Below, one piece after another: positions 22,007 to 31,542 of a stretch of 64,000 nucleotides of DNA (position 1 is its first letter; each line of letters begins with the position of its first letter). A program made the position numbers and the translations under genes. The DNA lies in assembly GCF_902498995.1 (NCBI RefSeq), contig NZ_CABVLY010000009.1, positions 62,001 to 126,000 of the forward strand, read 5' to 3'. The notes beneath the pieces were generated by a model. It worked only from the letters and a program-made list of their open reading frames with translations, ran no database searches and had not been told where the DNA came from. Source of the stretch: Burkholderia anthina (GTDB lineage: Bacteria; Pseudomonadota; Gammaproteobacteria; Burkholderiales; Burkholderiaceae).

Positions 22007-22582
22007 ATGTTGACAGCCCTGTTGATAACCCGCCGGACAAACACGCAAGTGGTTGAACGCGCAGCGTTTTGCGCGCGCGAAGGGCGCCGGACGCGAAATA
22101 GGCAGATTCCGCCACCGAACGCGCGTCCCGCCGCGTGGCGGCAGCGCTCGCGGCAGATCATCGGCGCTGCCGCGATCGCGCTGCTCGCCGGTTGCGCGGC
22201 CCCGCCCTCGCCCGTCGCCAACACTGTCGCCCCGCTCGCCTGCACGCAGCCCGACGCGCATCGCATGTTGCAGGCCGACCTGCTGTTCGGGCGCGATATC
22301 GCCGGACGCGGCCCCGTCACCGACGAGGAACGCACCGCCTTCCTTGCCGACGTCGTCACGCCACGCTTTCCGGACGGCTTCACGGTCTGGGACACCCGCG
22401 GCCAATGGCGCGATCGCGCCACCGGCCGGACCATCCGGGAAACGGGCTTCGTGGTCCGTATCGTCGCCGACGATACGGACGATACGCGCGCGCGGCTCCA
22501 GGCGATCCGGCACGCGTACGTCGAGCGCTTCCGGCAGCAGTCGGTCGGCATCACCATCGTGCCGGCCTGCGCATCGTTCTGA
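22007..22582 (+). CDS. DUF3574 domain-containing lipoprotein
   Basis: Up to 191 residues. A lipobox LLAGC near residue 62 of the longest frame follows IIGAAAIALL, so the mature protein is a lipoprotein anchored at that Cys. The long N-terminus before the signal is probably untranslated; the true start is unclear (GTG 22049 is one option). The rest, including LFGRDIAGRGPVTDEE, TPRFPDGFTVWDTRGQW and VVRIVADDTDD, matches the DUF3574 domain. Function unknown. It is convergent with mrcA. Confidence 0.75.
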   Translation: MLTALLITRRTNTQVVERAAFCAREGRRTRNRQIPPPNARPAAWRQRSRQIIGAAAIALLAGCAAPPSPVANTVAPLACTQPDAHRMLQADLLFGRDIAGRGPVTDEERTAFLADVVTPRFPDGFTVWDTRGQWRDRATGRTIRETGFVVRIVADDTDDTRARLQAIRHAYVERFRQQSVGITIVPACASF

Positions 22583-22615
22583 GTCGCACTCCACGGCTTT
22601 CATTCGACGCCGCAT

Positions 22616-22643
22616 AAAAAAACGGGCGCCCGAAGGCGCCCGT
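22616..22643 (-). terminator. Terminator of mrcA
   Basis: ACGGGCGCC (22622-22630) pairs with GGCGCCCGT (22635-22643) around a CGAA tetraloop. On the minus strand the stem is followed by a T7 tract, 26 bases after the mrcA stop. Confidence 0.9.
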
Positions 22644-22668
22644 CGCATGCGAAACATCCGAGTACCGC

Positions 22669-25209
22669 TTACTTGCTCTCGAACATGTCCATGATCTGCT
22701 GCTTCTCCTGCGGCGTGACGGGCGGCGGTGCGAGGCCCGCCGCGCCGGCCGAGCCGAGCGCATCGTTCGCGCTGATCGCGTTCGCGGCCGGGTTGATGTC
22801 GACGCTCGCGACGAAGCCGTTGCCCGGCGTGCGATCGGCGTAGTACAGCTCGCCGTCGATCGTCGTCAGGCCGTCCGGCATCGGCATCTGCTGCTCGGGC
22901 ACGCCGTTCAGCGCGGTGCGCATGTAGTTCACCCAGATCGGCAGCGCGAGCTGCGCGCCGAATTCGCGGCTGCCCAGGCTCTTCGGCTGATCGAAGCCCA
23001 TCCACGCGACCGCGACGAGCGACTGCTGGTAGCCGGCGAACCAGCCGTCCTTCGCATCGTTGGTCGTACCCGTCTTGCCCTGCAGGTCGCCGCGGCCGAG
23101 CGCGTTGGTGCCCGCACCGGTGCCGGCCGTCGCGACCGTGTGCAGCAGGCTGTTCATCACGTACGCGTTGCGGCCTTCGATCGTGCGCGGCGCCGTGCCG
23201 CCCGCGACCACCGGCTGCGACTTCTGCAGCGGCTGGCCGCGCGCGTCGTCGACTTCGGCGATCAGGTACGGATCGACCTTGTAGCCGCCGTTCGCGAATA
23301 CCGCGTAACCGGTCGCGAGCTGCAGCGGCGTCACGAGACCCGCGCCGAGCGCCATCGGCAGGTAAGGCGGCGTCTTCGCCGGATCGAAGCCGAAGCGCTG
23401 CGTGACGTACTGCTGCGCATACTGCGTGCCGATCGATGCGAGGATCCGGATCGACACGAGGTTCTTCGAGCGCTGCAGGCCGGTGCGCATCGTCATCGGG
23501 CCGTCCGGCTGGTCGTCGTCCTTCGGCTCCCACGCGGTGCCGCCCGGCACGCTCGGCGGGAAGTACAGCGGCGCATCGTTGATGATCGTCGCCGGCCCGA
23601 GCCCCTTGTCGAGCGAGGCCGAATAGATGAACGGCTTGAACGACGAACCCGGCTGGCGCCACGCCTGCGTCACGTGGTTGAACTTGCTCTTGTTGAAGTC
23701 GAAGCCGCCGACGAGCGAGCGGATCGCACCGTCCTGCGGCGCGATCGCGACGAGCGCGCCCTCGACCTGCGGCAACTGCACGACCTGCCAGCCCGTCTTG
23801 CCGTCCTTCATCACGCGCACGATCGAGCCCGGCTTGATCCGCAGCGTCGCGTTCGCACGCGGGCTCAGCGCAGCCGACACGAAGCGCAGCCCGGCCGCGC
23901 CGATCGTCGTCGTCGTGCCGCCGACGAACTGCACGTCGACCGCGTTCGGCGATGCCGTCAGCACGACGGCCGACTGCAGGTCGCCGTTGTCCGGGTGATC
24001 GGCGAGCGCGTCGTCGATCGCCTCGTCGCGGTCGTCGCCGGCCGCCGGCAGGTTGATCGAGCCTTCCGGCCCGCGATAGCCGTGGCGGCGCTCGTAGTCG
24101 AGAATGCCGCGACGCACGGCCTGGTACGCCGCTTCCTGGTCGGCCGAGTTGATCGTCGTCGTGACGGTCAGCCCGCGCGTATAGGTTTCGTCCTTGTACT
24201 GCTGGTACATCATCTGCCGCACCATCTCGGCGACGTACTCGCCGTGCACCGCGTACTGGTTGCCCGGCGTGCGCACGTGGATCTCTTCCTTCACCGCCTC
24301 GTCATATTGCGGCTGCGTGATGTAGCCGATCTCGAGCATGCGCTTCAGGATGTATTCCTGGCGCACCTTCGCGCGTTTCGGATTGACGACCGGGTTATAC
24401 GCGGACGGCGCCTTCGGCAGCCCCGCGAGCATCGCCGCTTCCGCGAGCGTGATGTCCTTCAGGTCCTTGCCGAAATACACGCGCGCGGCGGCCGCGAAAC
24501 CGTACGAGCGCTGCCCCAGATAAATCTGGTTCATGTACAGCTCGAGGATCTGGTCCTTCGTCAGCGCCTTCTCGATCTTGTACGCGAGCAGCATCTCGTA
24601 GATCTTGCGCGTGTAGGTCTTTTCGCTCGACAGGAAGAAGTTGCGCGCGACCTGCATCGTGATCGTGCTCGCGCCCTGGCGCGCGCCGCCGTGCAGCAGG
24701 TCGGCCACGCCCGCGCGCAGGATGCCGACGAAGTCGACGCCGCCGTGTTCGTAGAAGCGGTAGTCCTCGATCGCGAGCACCGCCTTCTTCATCACGTCGG
24801 GAATGTCCTGGAAGCGCACGAGGCTGCGGCGCTCTTCGCCGAATTCGCCGATCAGCACGTGGTCGGCCGTAAACACCCGCAGCGGCACCTTCGGCTGGTA
24901 GTTGGTCAGCGCATCGAGCGACGGCAGCTGCGGCGCCATCACGACGAGCGCGTAGCCGACGATCAGCGCGCCGACGACGGCGAGCGTCGCGAACAGGCCG
25001 ACGAACCACAAAGCGACGCGCGAGCCGAACGAGCGGCGGCCACTGCCCCCGCCTCCGCTGCGCGGCGTGCGACGGTCGTTGTCGCCGTTGTCGTCATCGG
25101 GGTAATAGGCTCCCGAAGGCGAACGGCGCAACGTGTAGTGGGGTTCTTTCCGGTCGGAAGAAGAAGACGGTCGTTTGATGATTGGCATGTCGGAATGGCG
25201 GGCGTACAT
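22669..25209 (-). CDS. mrcA: Penicillin-binding protein 1A
   Basis: An 846-residue class A PBP that polymerises and cross-links peptidoglycan. A disordered Ser/Asp/Gly-rich cytoplasmic tail precedes one TM helix (about 63-90). The glycosyltransferase domain has the catalytic Glu in EDYRFYEHGG (E148), followed by RQGASTITMQ. The transpeptidase domain has SSFK (S522 catalytic, K525), SKN in GLQRSKNLV, and KTGTTND. GAGGGCGCC gives the start at 25209. Length matches the 850-residue E. coli enzyme. Confidence 0.96.
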   Translation of the reverse strand: MYARHSDMPIIKRPSSSSDRKEPHYTLRRSPSGAYYPDDDNGDNDRRTPRSGGGGSGRRSFGSRVALWFVGLFATLAVVGALIVGYALVVMAPQLPSLDALTNYQPKVPLRVFTADHVLIGEFGEERRSLVRFQDIPDVMKKAVLAIEDYRFYEHGGVDFVGILRAGVADLLHGGARQGASTITMQVARNFFLSSEKTYTRKIYEMLLAYKIEKALTKDQILELYMNQIYLGQRSYGFAAAARVYFGKDLKDITLAEAAMLAGLPKAPSAYNPVVNPKRAKVRQEYILKRMLEIGYITQPQYDEAVKEEIHVRTPGNQYAVHGEYVAEMVRQMMYQQYKDETYTRGLTVTTTINSADQEAAYQAVRRGILDYERRHGYRGPEGSINLPAAGDDRDEAIDDALADHPDNGDLQSAVVLTASPNAVDVQFVGGTTTTIGAAGLRFVSAALSPRANATLRIKPGSIVRVMKDGKTGWQVVQLPQVEGALVAIAPQDGAIRSLVGGFDFNKSKFNHVTQAWRQPGSSFKPFIYSASLDKGLGPATIINDAPLYFPPSVPGGTAWEPKDDDQPDGPMTMRTGLQRSKNLVSIRILASIGTQYAQQYVTQRFGFDPAKTPPYLPMALGAGLVTPLQLATGYAVFANGGYKVDPYLIAEVDDARGQPLQKSQPVVAGGTAPRTIEGRNAYVMNSLLHTVATAGTGAGTNALGRGDLQGKTGTTNDAKDGWFAGYQQSLVAVAWMGFDQPKSLGSREFGAQLALPIWVNYMRTALNGVPEQQMPMPDGLTTIDGELYYADRTPGNGFVASVDINPAANAISANDALGSAGAAGLAPPPVTPQEKQQIMDMFESK

Positions 25210-25499
25210 GGCGCCCTCGGATGCATGCGGAAATGCAAGCGGATGAATCAGAGTGGGTGCATCGCGGCAACTGTCACGTCGACAGACCCCGCCGCGCGGC
25301 GATCCGTTCCCGCGACGTGACAGCGCATTTTAATGAAATCGACCGATCGGCTTCGCGATTTTTTGTAAAAATTCCCGCACGATCGTGAATTGCGGAACGT
25401 ATTGGCGGCATCCTCGACCTATCATGGACACGCACCCCATGCGTGCCGGCGGCCTTCCTTTCAAATGCGAAAGGTCGGAACGACGCGCACGCACGCTGC

Positions 25500-25527
25500 T
25501 TGAACTTCGGCGCTTAAGCCGTATTTA
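25500..25527 (+). promoter_or_regulatory. Candidate promoter of the PspA-like gene
   Basis: TTGAAC (25500-25505) and TATTTA (25522-25527) are spaced by 16 bases, about 100 bases before the start codon. No sigma-54 consensus (GG-N10-GC type) of the kind found before enterobacterial pspA was seen. Confidence 0.4.
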
Positions 25528-25589
25528 AGGGGCCGGCGGTGTAATATCCGCCGGCTCTGGCGGACCGCAACCGGTCCGCGGCGAGCACT

Positions 25590-25611
25590 GCCGCGCTGAC
25601 GCGGCGTTTTT
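25590..25611 (+). terminator. Terminator-like hairpin in the leader of the PspA-like gene
   Basis: GCCGCG (25590-25595) pairs with CGCGGC (25600-25605) around CTGA and is followed by GTTTTT. It ends 17 bases before the start codon and next to the GGAGG ribosome site, so it could attenuate expression or end a short leader RNA. Confidence 0.5.
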
Positions 25612-25628
25612 CAACCACGGAGGATTTC

Positions 25629-26309
25629 ATGTCGCTTTTCGACTCTGTTTCGCGCACGATCAAAGGCCTGCTGAACGATGCGGCCGACTCGGTACAGGAT
25701 CCGTCGCGCGACGCACGGCAGATCGTGCGGGAGCTCGACGACAGCATCGGCCGTGCCGAGAATTCGCTGATCGAAATCGAAGCACAGGTCGCGACCCAGC
25801 GCAGCAAGCGCGATGCGGCCGACGACAAGGTAAAGAAGTACGAAGACGGCGCGAAGCGCGCACTGCAGTCCGGCGACGAAGCGCTCGCACGCGAGGCGCT
25901 CGCCGCGCAGTCGAATGCGGAAGCCGAACGCGATGCGCTCGCGGCCGAGCTGACCACGCTCGAACCGTCGGTCGACAAGCTGAAGGGGCAGATCGCCGAC
26001 ATGCGTCAGCGCCGCAACGATCTGAACGCACGCTCGAACATCCTGCAGGCCAAACAGGAAATCGCACAGGCGAAGGACGTCGCGGCCAGCGCGCTGGGCG
26101 GCATCGGCGGCAAGAACCTGTCCGAAGACTTCCAGAAGCTGGAAGACAAGGTCGCGCTGCAGAACGCGCGCTCGGACGCCCGCCTGAATTCGGCCGACAC
26201 GTCGAGCGGCAAGGCGCTCGACGACAAGCTCGCCGCGCTAAACAAGGGCCCGTCGGTCGAGGATCGCCTCGCCGCGCTGAAGAAGCAGCTCGACACGCCC
26301 GCGCAGTAA
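25629..26309 (+). CDS. PspA/IM30 family protein
   Basis: A 226-residue, almost wholly helical coiled-coil protein of the PspA/Vipp1 family, which assembles on the inner membrane and protects it under stress. The N-terminus MSLFDSVSRTIKGLLNDAAD is the amphipathic membrane-binding helix, followed by the family's DPSRDARQIVRELDDSI segment. GGAGG lies eight bases before the ATG. The next gene, 79 bases downstream, encodes a TPR membrane protein that may be its partner. No pspBC or pspF homologue is nearby. Confidence 0.9.
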   Translation: MSLFDSVSRTIKGLLNDAADSVQDPSRDARQIVRELDDSIGRAENSLIEIEAQVATQRSKRDAADDKVKKYEDGAKRALQSGDEALAREALAAQSNAEAERDALAAELTTLEPSVDKLKGQIADMRQRRNDLNARSNILQAKQEIAQAKDVAASALGGIGGKNLSEDFQKLEDKVALQNARSDARLNSADTSSGKALDDKLAALNKGPSVEDRLAALKKQLDTPAQ

Positions 26310-26388
26310 CGGCAACCGCGCCGCGGCCCGACCGGGTTCGCGGCGCGCACCGATCGTCAGGAGACGGGCGCGCGCGCCCGGTTCGACC

Positions 26389-27549
26389 ATGAAGAAATCT
26401 CTCGCCGCACTCGGCTTTTCGCTGATGTTGCTGTCGTCCGCCGCATTTGCGGTACCGTCGCTGCAGCAAGTCGAGCAGTCGATCGCACAGCGTGACTGGC
26501 AGAACGCCGACACGCAGCTCTCGCAAGTCATCGACGCCCATCCGAACAACGCGCATGCGCGCTACCTGTACGCGCAGGTGCTGGACCGCGAAGGCCGCGC
26601 GTCCGACGCACTGACGCAGCTGCAGCGCGCGAAATCGCTCGATCCGCAATTGCGTTTCACCGACGCGTCGCACTTCGCCCAAACGGAATCGCGCATCCGC
26701 GCGGACGCCGCGCGCACGAGCGGCAACGCGCCGTCGGCCACCCAGTCCGGCTCGCTGCAATCGTCGCTCGCGCCGGCCGCGCCGGTCGCCAAACACGGCC
26801 CGTCGACCGGCATGTGGATCGGCCTCGCGCTGCTCATCGCGATCGTCGCGCTCGTGCTGCGCTGGACGCTGCGCCGCGCGCGCTCGGCCGACGACAGTCG
26901 CGCGGACGACGAACGCCGCTCGCAACTGAAGCGCGCCACCGACGTGCTCAACGACATCCGCCCGCTCAAGCTCGATGCGCGGCTGTCGACCGCGGCCGGC
27001 GCCGCCGCGCTCACGGGCGAGCTCGAAGGCATCGAGACCGATGCGCGCGGGCTCGTCGAAGCGCTGGCGAACGGCAAGAATCCGGTGCCGCCGTATCGCA
27101 TCGACGAACTCGAACAGCGTCACGCGAGCGTGAAGGCGCGCGTCGAAGGACGCCCCGACCCGAGCGCGCAGCCCGCGCAGCAGAACGGCAACGGCTCGGT
27201 GTACGCGCAGGAAGCCGATCGCGTCACCGGCATGCAAGGCCAGCCGTATCAGCAGCAACCGTACCCGCCGCAACAGCAGCCGACCGTCGTGGTTCAGCAA
27301 GGCGGCGGCTTCGGCGGCGGCATGGGCGGGCTGCTGACCGGCGTGCTGCTCGGCGAAGCGATGTCGGGCGGCCGCGAGCGCGTGGTCGAGCGCGACGTGA
27401 TCGTCGACGACCCGCGCCGGCGGCAGGACAACGGCCAGGGCTTCGACCTCGGCCGCGGCGACGACGCCAGTTGGAGCGACGGCAACGGCGGCGGCGGCGG
27501 TGTCGATGTCGGCAGCAACGACGACGGCTGGACCGACGACAACAGTTGA
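26389..27549 (+). CDS. Tetratricopeptide-repeat membrane protein with Gly-rich tail
   Basis: A 386-residue protein with a signal peptide (1-21, ending AFA), a TPR-like pair (about 22-95, with [20 protein letters not shown]), a spacer, one TM helix (about 143-160, [16 protein letters not shown]) and a cytoplasmic helical part. The last 140 residues are low complexity: Gln/Pro-rich, then [12 protein letters not shown], then an acidic Gly/Asp tail. No named family. Co-direction with the PspA-like gene suggests a shared role in envelope stress; this is inference. Confidence 0.8.
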   Translation: MKKSLAALGFSLMLLSSAAFAVPSLQQVEQSIAQRDWQNADTQLSQVIDAHPNNAHARYLYAQVLDREGRASDALTQLQRAKSLDPQLRFTDASHFAQTESRIRADAARTSGNAPSATQSGSLQSSLAPAAPVAKHGPSTGMWIGLALLIAIVALVLRWTLRRARSADDSRADDERRSQLKRATDVLNDIRPLKLDARLSTAAGAAALTGELEGIETDARGLVEALANGKNPVPPYRIDELEQRHASVKARVEGRPDPSAQPAQQNGNGSVYAQEADRVTGMQGQPYQQQPYPPQQQPTVVVQQGGGFGGGMGGLLTGVLLGEAMSGGRERVVERDVIVDDPRRRQDNGQGFDLGRGDDASWSDGNGGGGGVDVGSNDDGWTDDNS

Positions 27550-27784
27550 GCATCACGAACGCGGGCGTCGACGCATGGCGCGACGCCCGCGGCCTACACC
27601 GCGCTTCCTTTCATTTTCACTCGCGCCGGCCCGCCGAATTTGTCAATCATTTCAAGATGGGCTACCGGCAATGGGGTACGTTCGTTATCATGCGACCATC
27701 GGCGTGCCCCCGATCCCATCCGACGTTTCGCAGCCCTGCGCGTCGCGGCACGCCTCCCCTCGCCCAACCAGGAGAAAGCCGCTT

Positions 27785-28216
27785 ATGAGCATAATCAAGG
27801 AATTCAAGGAGTTTGCCGTCAAGGGCAATGTGATGGATCTCGCCGTCGGCGTGATCATCGGCGGCGCATTCTCGAAGATCGTCGACTCGGTCGTGAAAGA
27901 CCTCATCATGCCGGTCATCGGCGTGCTGACCGGCGGCCTGGATTTCTCGAACAAGTTCGTTCTGCTCGGCACCATTCCCCCGACGTTCAAGGGCAACCCC
28001 GATTCGTTCAAGGACCTGCAGGCCGCGGGCGTCGCCGCGTTCGGCTACGGCTCGTTCATCACGGTGGCGATCAACTTCATCATTCTCGCGTTCATCATTT
28101 TCCTGATGGTGAAATTCATCAACAAGCTGCGCAAGCCGGAAGAAGCCGCGCCGGCCGCGACGCCGGAAGACACCGTGCTGCTGCGCGAAATCCGCGATTC
28201 GCTCAAGCAACGCTGA
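27785..28216 (+). CDS. mscL: Large-conductance mechanosensitive channel
   Basis: A 143-residue inner-membrane channel that opens under membrane tension to release solutes on hypo-osmotic shock. [20 protein letters not shown] is the N-terminal helix, [17 protein letters not shown] the pore-lining TM1 with the conserved gate glycines, and FINFI-type TM2 ([18 protein letters not shown]) follows. The C-terminal bundle ends EIRDSLKQR. Start ATG 27785 gives the usual family length. A terminator follows. Confidence 0.97.
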   Translation: MSIIKEFKEFAVKGNVMDLAVGVIIGGAFSKIVDSVVKDLIMPVIGVLTGGLDFSNKFVLLGTIPPTFKGNPDSFKDLQAAGVAAFGYGSFITVAINFIILAFIIFLMVKFINKLRKPEEAAPAATPEDTVLLREIRDSLKQR

Positions 28217-28240
28217 GCACCGCGCCACGCCGCATCCGCC

Positions 28241-28265
28241 AGGCCCGCCACGTGCGGGCCTTTTT
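28241..28265 (+). terminator. Terminator of mscL
   Basis: AGGCCCGC (28241-28248) pairs with GCGGGCCT (28254-28261) around CACGT, followed by TTTTC, 25 bases after the mscL stop. Confidence 0.88.
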
Positions 28266-28443
28266 CATGGACGCGTGCCGCGCATCGCCGCGCGCGGCTT
28301 ATCCCACTTTTTTGTGACGCGCGAATGCACGCGCGGGAAAAGCAGGTCTATGATGGAGACTAAACGACAGTACGGGCGCCAAGACGCTGGCTGTGTCGAT
28401 CATCGTGGCAAGCGGGTCGACGGGAGACATTGATCGTCGTACC

Positions 28444-28476
28444 GCACACGAGTGCAGCATTTTCGTGTGCTATAAA
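28444..28476 (+). promoter_or_regulatory. Inverted repeat abutting a -10-like TATAAA
   Basis: GCACACGA (28444-28451) and TCGTGTGC (28463-28470) are a perfect 8-bp inverted repeat with an 11-base spacer, directly followed by TATAAA (28471-28476). A protein bound there would cover the -35 region. The gene controlled would be the hypothetical gene at 28560. Confidence 0.45.
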
Positions 28477-28559
28477 GGATCGACATGCGGCGTACATAGC
28501 CGGGAGTGGGTCGCATGAAAGTGCCGCATTTCTTGCAATTGTTTTTGAGGCGAGTGTTT

Positions 28560-29006
28560 ATGTCCTTCCCGAAAAAACGTCGACGCGCGCAGCAGGATGG
28601 CCAGGAGTCGTTCCTCGCGGTATTGCGCCACTCCAAGCCGTTCGCACAGCTCGACACCAAGATTGCCCGCGCCCGTGCGCAGGACGAGCCCGTCCTCTAC
28701 GCGCACGTGCTGCCCGGACTCGACGTGCTCCTGTGCAGCGTGCGCGGCGCACAGCCGCCCTATCCGGCCATCGCCGAACTGCGCAAGCGTTGCATCGAAT
28801 CGATCGCCAACGCGCTCGAGCAGCCGCTCGACGGCCTCGAGAACGGCGGGTACTGGTACGAGGCGAACGGCTTCGGCTTCCTGGTCTTCGCGAGCCGCGC
28901 CCGCGCGCGCATCCTGCCCGAATTTGGTGCAGGCACGAAGGCGAGCCTGCGCGGCGGGCTCGGACGCCAGAACGCCGGCGACACGACACCGCGCTCCCTC
29001 GGCTGA
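28560..29006 (+). CDS. Hypothetical protein
   Basis: 148 residues from ATG 28560, chosen because GAGGCGAG lies nine bases upstream; an in-frame ATG at 28515 would add 15 residues. The basic N-terminus MSFPKKRRRAQQ leads to a compact alpha/beta sequence with IAELRKRCIESIANALEQPL and GGYWYEANGFGFLVFAS. It is probably cytosolic, as there is no signal peptide or TM helix. I recognise no family. It is convergent with the dehydrogenase gene and separated from it by a hairpin. Confidence 0.6.
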   Translation: MSFPKKRRRAQQDGQESFLAVLRHSKPFAQLDTKIARARAQDEPVLYAHVLPGLDVLLCSVRGAQPPYPAIAELRKRCIESIANALEQPLDGLENGGYWYEANGFGFLVFASRARARILPEFGAGTKASLRGGLGRQNAGDTTPRSLG

Positions 29007-29019
29007 ACCGACACCGATA

Positions 29020-29047
29020 CGATGGGCCGCCCGCGAGCGGCCCATCG
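29020..29047. terminator. Hairpin between convergent genes
   Basis: CGATGGGCCGC (29020-29030) pairs with GCGGCCCATCG (29037-29047), an 11-bp stem with a 6-base loop midway between two convergent stop codons. It lacks a strong T-tract, but position and stability suggest a shared terminator. Confidence 0.55.
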
Positions 29048-29072
29048 GTCATTCAGGCTTCCCGCTTCGTCG

Positions 29073-29966
29073 TCACTGCGCTGCCGCGCGAGCGTGGCCG
29101 GGCCGCACGATGTCGATGAATGCGGCGAAATCGGCACCCGCCAGCCCTTGCGCGGCGCCCAGCCGCAGCACCTGCTGCACCGTGGCCGACACCGGCATCA
29201 CCGCACCCGTTTCGCGCGCCGCGTCGGCGATCGCGTCGACATCCTTCTGGAACGTGGCGAGCGCGCCGATCGGCGGATGGCCGCCCGACGTCATGCGCGG
29301 CACGAACGTCTGCAGCAGCACCGAATCCGCCCATCCGCCGGCCAGCGCTTCGGCCAGCCGCGCGGCGTCGATCCCGCTCGCCTGTGCGAGGCCGACGGCC
29401 TCGGCAATCGCCGTCACCGTCGCGGTGACGATCGCCTGGTTGCACAGCTTCGCGGTCTGGCCCGCCCCCGCTTCGCCCATGTGCGTGATGCGTGACGCAT
29501 AGGTGTCGATCAGCGGCCTGACCGCGTCGAGGTCGGCCGCACCGCCGCCGGCCATCACCGCGAGCGTGCCGGCCTGCGCGCCGGGCACGCCGCCCGACAC
29601 CGGCGCATCGATCCAGCCCGCGCCGAGCGCGGCTGCGCGCGCCGCATAGTCGCGCGTCGCGGCGGGCGGAATGCTCGAATGATCGACGATGCGCCGCACG
29701 CGGCGCCCGGCCGCGTCGCCGGCGAAGAGCCCGTTCTCGCCGAACGCGACGTCGCCGACCGCACGCGCGTCGAGCACGCATACGAAGACGGTTTCGACGC
29801 GCCCGGCCAGTTCGCGCGGCGTGTCGACCACCTGCGCGCCATCCCGCGCGAGCGCCTCGGCCTTTTCACGCGTGCGGTTCCATACGCTGACCCGGTGGCC
29901 CGCCGCCAGCAAATGCCGAATCATCGGCGCGCCCATCAATCCCGGTCCGCAAAATCCGACTTCCAC
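29073..29966 (-). CDS. NAD(P)-dependent beta-hydroxyacid dehydrogenase
   Basis: 297 residues from GTG 29966, behind GAGGAAC. The N-terminal Rossmann motif is [12 protein letters not shown], the substrate-binding [19 protein letters not shown] and the catalytic Lys in GQTAKLCNQ are all present. These define the 3-hydroxyisobutyrate/tartronate-semialdehyde reductase family. Which acid it reduces is not clear; Burkholderia carries many paralogues, one more lying at 55443. Longer upstream extensions overlap the dodecin gene on the other strand and are rejected. Confidence 0.9.
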   Translation of the reverse strand: MEVGFCGPGLMGAPMIRHLLAAGHRVSVWNRTREKAEALARDGAQVVDTPRELAGRVETVFVCVLDARAVGDVAFGENGLFAGDAAGRRVRRIVDHSSIPPAATRDYAARAAALGAGWIDAPVSGGVPGAQAGTLAVMAGGGAADLDAVRPLIDTYASRITHMGEAGAGQTAKLCNQAIVTATVTAIAEAVGLAQASGIDAARLAEALAGGWADSVLLQTFVPRMTSGGHPPIGALATFQKDVDAIADAARETGAVMPVSATVQQVLRLGAAQGLAGADFAAFIDIVRPGHARAAAQ

Positions 29967-30101
29967 GATGTTCCTCGTCTCCAATTGGGGTTGCACTTGC
30001 CGCCCATCATACCTATCACTCAAGAAGCCGGACACGCGCGGCGCTGCTTCGGGCCCGCGGCTTGCGCCGGCCGCACATACCGACACCCCAGGGAGCGCAT
30101 C

Positions 30102-30311
30102 ATGAGCGACCACGTCTACAAGTTGATCGAACTGACCGGCTCGTCGAAGCAATCGTGCGACGACGCCATCCGCAACGCGATTTCGAAAGCCGGCAAGACG
30201 CTGCACAACCTGCACTGGTTCGAGGTGACCGAAACGCGCGGCCACATCGAAGGCGACCAGGTCATCCACTGGCAGGTCACGCTGAAAGTCGGCATGCGCA
30301 TCGACGACTGA
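30102..30311 (+). CDS. Dodecin, flavin-storage protein
   Basis: A 69-residue protein matching the dodecin family end to end: [20 protein letters not shown], then [20 protein letters not shown] and [11 protein letters not shown]. The Trp in LHWFEV stacks on the bound isoalloxazine rings. Dodecins form hollow dodecamers that store flavins and protect them from light. ATG 30102 follows a purine-rich GGGAGCG. It is divergently transcribed from the dehydrogenase gene. Confidence 0.95.
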   Translation: MSDHVYKLIELTGSSKQSCDDAIRNAISKAGKTLHNLHWFEVTETRGHIEGDQVIHWQVTLKVGMRIDD

Positions 30312-30532
30312 CGCGCACCGCACCGCACGCGGCGCCATGATCGCCGGATGCGTGCAATGCGCATCCGCGCGGTGCCCGCCCACCTGCGTTTCGCCCCGTT
30401 CCGGCCCCTCGTCGAGGCCCGACCGGCGGGGGTCTGCGGGTATCCATCCCTTGACGCTGGCTCCGGTTCATATTAAAAACGATATACCCCACCTGCCCCT
30501 CGATCAGCCCGGACATATAAAACGGAGATACC

Positions 30533-31462
30533 ATGAGTCAGCAACGCGAGGCGATCGACACGTACCTCTTGCGCGTCTTGCACACCTTGTTGATGGAGCG
30601 CAGTGTCACGCGCGCGGCCGTCAAACTGAACCAGTCGCAACCGGCGATCAGCGCCGCGCTGCGGCGCCTGCGCGACATCACCGGCGACCCGCTGCTCGTG
30701 CGCGGCAAGTCCGGCATGGTTCCGACCGAATACGGGCTGCGCCTGCTCGAGCCGGTACAGAACGCGCTGCGCGAAATCGAGCGGATCAAGTTCCAGCAGC
30801 ACAATTTCGACCCGGCCACGTCGATCCGCTGCTACCGGATCGGCTGCCCCGACTACCTGAACGTGCTGTTCGTGCCGACCGTCGTCGAACGCTTCCGCCA
30901 GGCGGCGCCGAATGCGACGCTCGAATTCCATTCGCTCGGCCCCGCCTTCGACTACGAGCTCGCGCTGGAAGACGGCAAGCTCGACATCGTCGTCGGCAAC
31001 TGGCCCGAGCCGCCGGAGCAGCTGCACCTGTCGAACCTGTTCGTCGATGAAATCGTCTGTCTGATGAGCAACACGCACCCGTTCGCGAAGCGCGGCGGGC
31101 TGACGCTCGACCAGTACCTGAACGCGCCGCACCTCGCGCCGACGCCGTACTCGGTCGGCCAGCGCGGCGCGATCGACGTGCATCTCGCGCGCGAACGGCT
31201 CAAGCGTCACGTGGTCGTCACGCTGCCGTACTTCAACCTCGCGCCGTACGTGCTCGTGAAGTCGGACCTGATCTTCACGACGACGCGCCTGTTCGCCGAT
31301 CACTACGCGAAGTTCCTGCCGCTGTCGGTCGTGCCGGCGCCGCTCGACTTCCCGCCGATGCAGTACTACCAGCTGTGGCACGAACGCTGCCACTACTCCG
31401 ACGAAGTGCGCTGGCTGCGCGGCCTCGTCGCCGAAGCCACCCGCACGCTGATCGAGCCGTAA
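30533..31462 (+). CDS. LysR-family transcriptional regulator
   Basis: A 309-residue protein with the N-terminal winged helix (about 10-65: LHTLLMERSVTRAAVKLNQS followed by QPAISAALRRLRD) and a periplasmic-binding-like effector domain. It resembles the NodD/SyrM-like branch, with LVRGKSGMVPTEYGLRL. ACGGAG precedes the ATG. It is convergent with the deaminase gene at 31543, so it may or may not control purine catabolism. Confidence 0.92.
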   Translation: MSQQREAIDTYLLRVLHTLLMERSVTRAAVKLNQSQPAISAALRRLRDITGDPLLVRGKSGMVPTEYGLRLLEPVQNALREIERIKFQQHNFDPATSIRCYRIGCPDYLNVLFVPTVVERFRQAAPNATLEFHSLGPAFDYELALEDGKLDIVVGNWPEPPEQLHLSNLFVDEIVCLMSNTHPFAKRGGLTLDQYLNAPHLAPTPYSVGQRGAIDVHLARERLKRHVVVTLPYFNLAPYVLVKSDLIFTTTRLFADHYAKFLPLSVVPAPLDFPPMQYYQLWHERCHYSDEVRWLRGLVAEATRTLIEP

Positions 31463-31542
31463 TCACGCACGACGCGCGCCGGCCACGCCGTTACGGCGTG
31501 GCGCGGCATCGCGTGACGCGGCGCGACCTCCGCCCCGGCGCG

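Larger units (their letters stand above)
25210..25628. other. Long intergenic region between mrcA and the PspA-like gene
   Basis: About 419 bases without a gene. The left half holds the mrcA promoter region, including an AT-rich stretch near 25330-25375. The right half contains a promoter-like pair at 25500-25527 and three consecutive hairpins before the PspA-like gene: GCCGGCGG/CCGCCGGC around TGTAATAT, GGACCG/CGGTCC (25562-25577), and a terminator-like stem at 25590-25605. Confidence 0.55.
28217..28559. other. Intergenic region between mscL and the next hypothetical gene
   Basis: About 343 bases. It carries the mscL terminator and, further right, the operator-like repeat plus -10-like sequence at 28444-28476. 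Nothing else gene-like is apparent. Confidence 0.5.

Noticed and set aside
23140..25320. A 726-codon plus-strand frame opposite mrcA
   Set aside because: Arg-rich shadow composition with no motifs; the minus-strand PBP1A has every expected catalytic motif.
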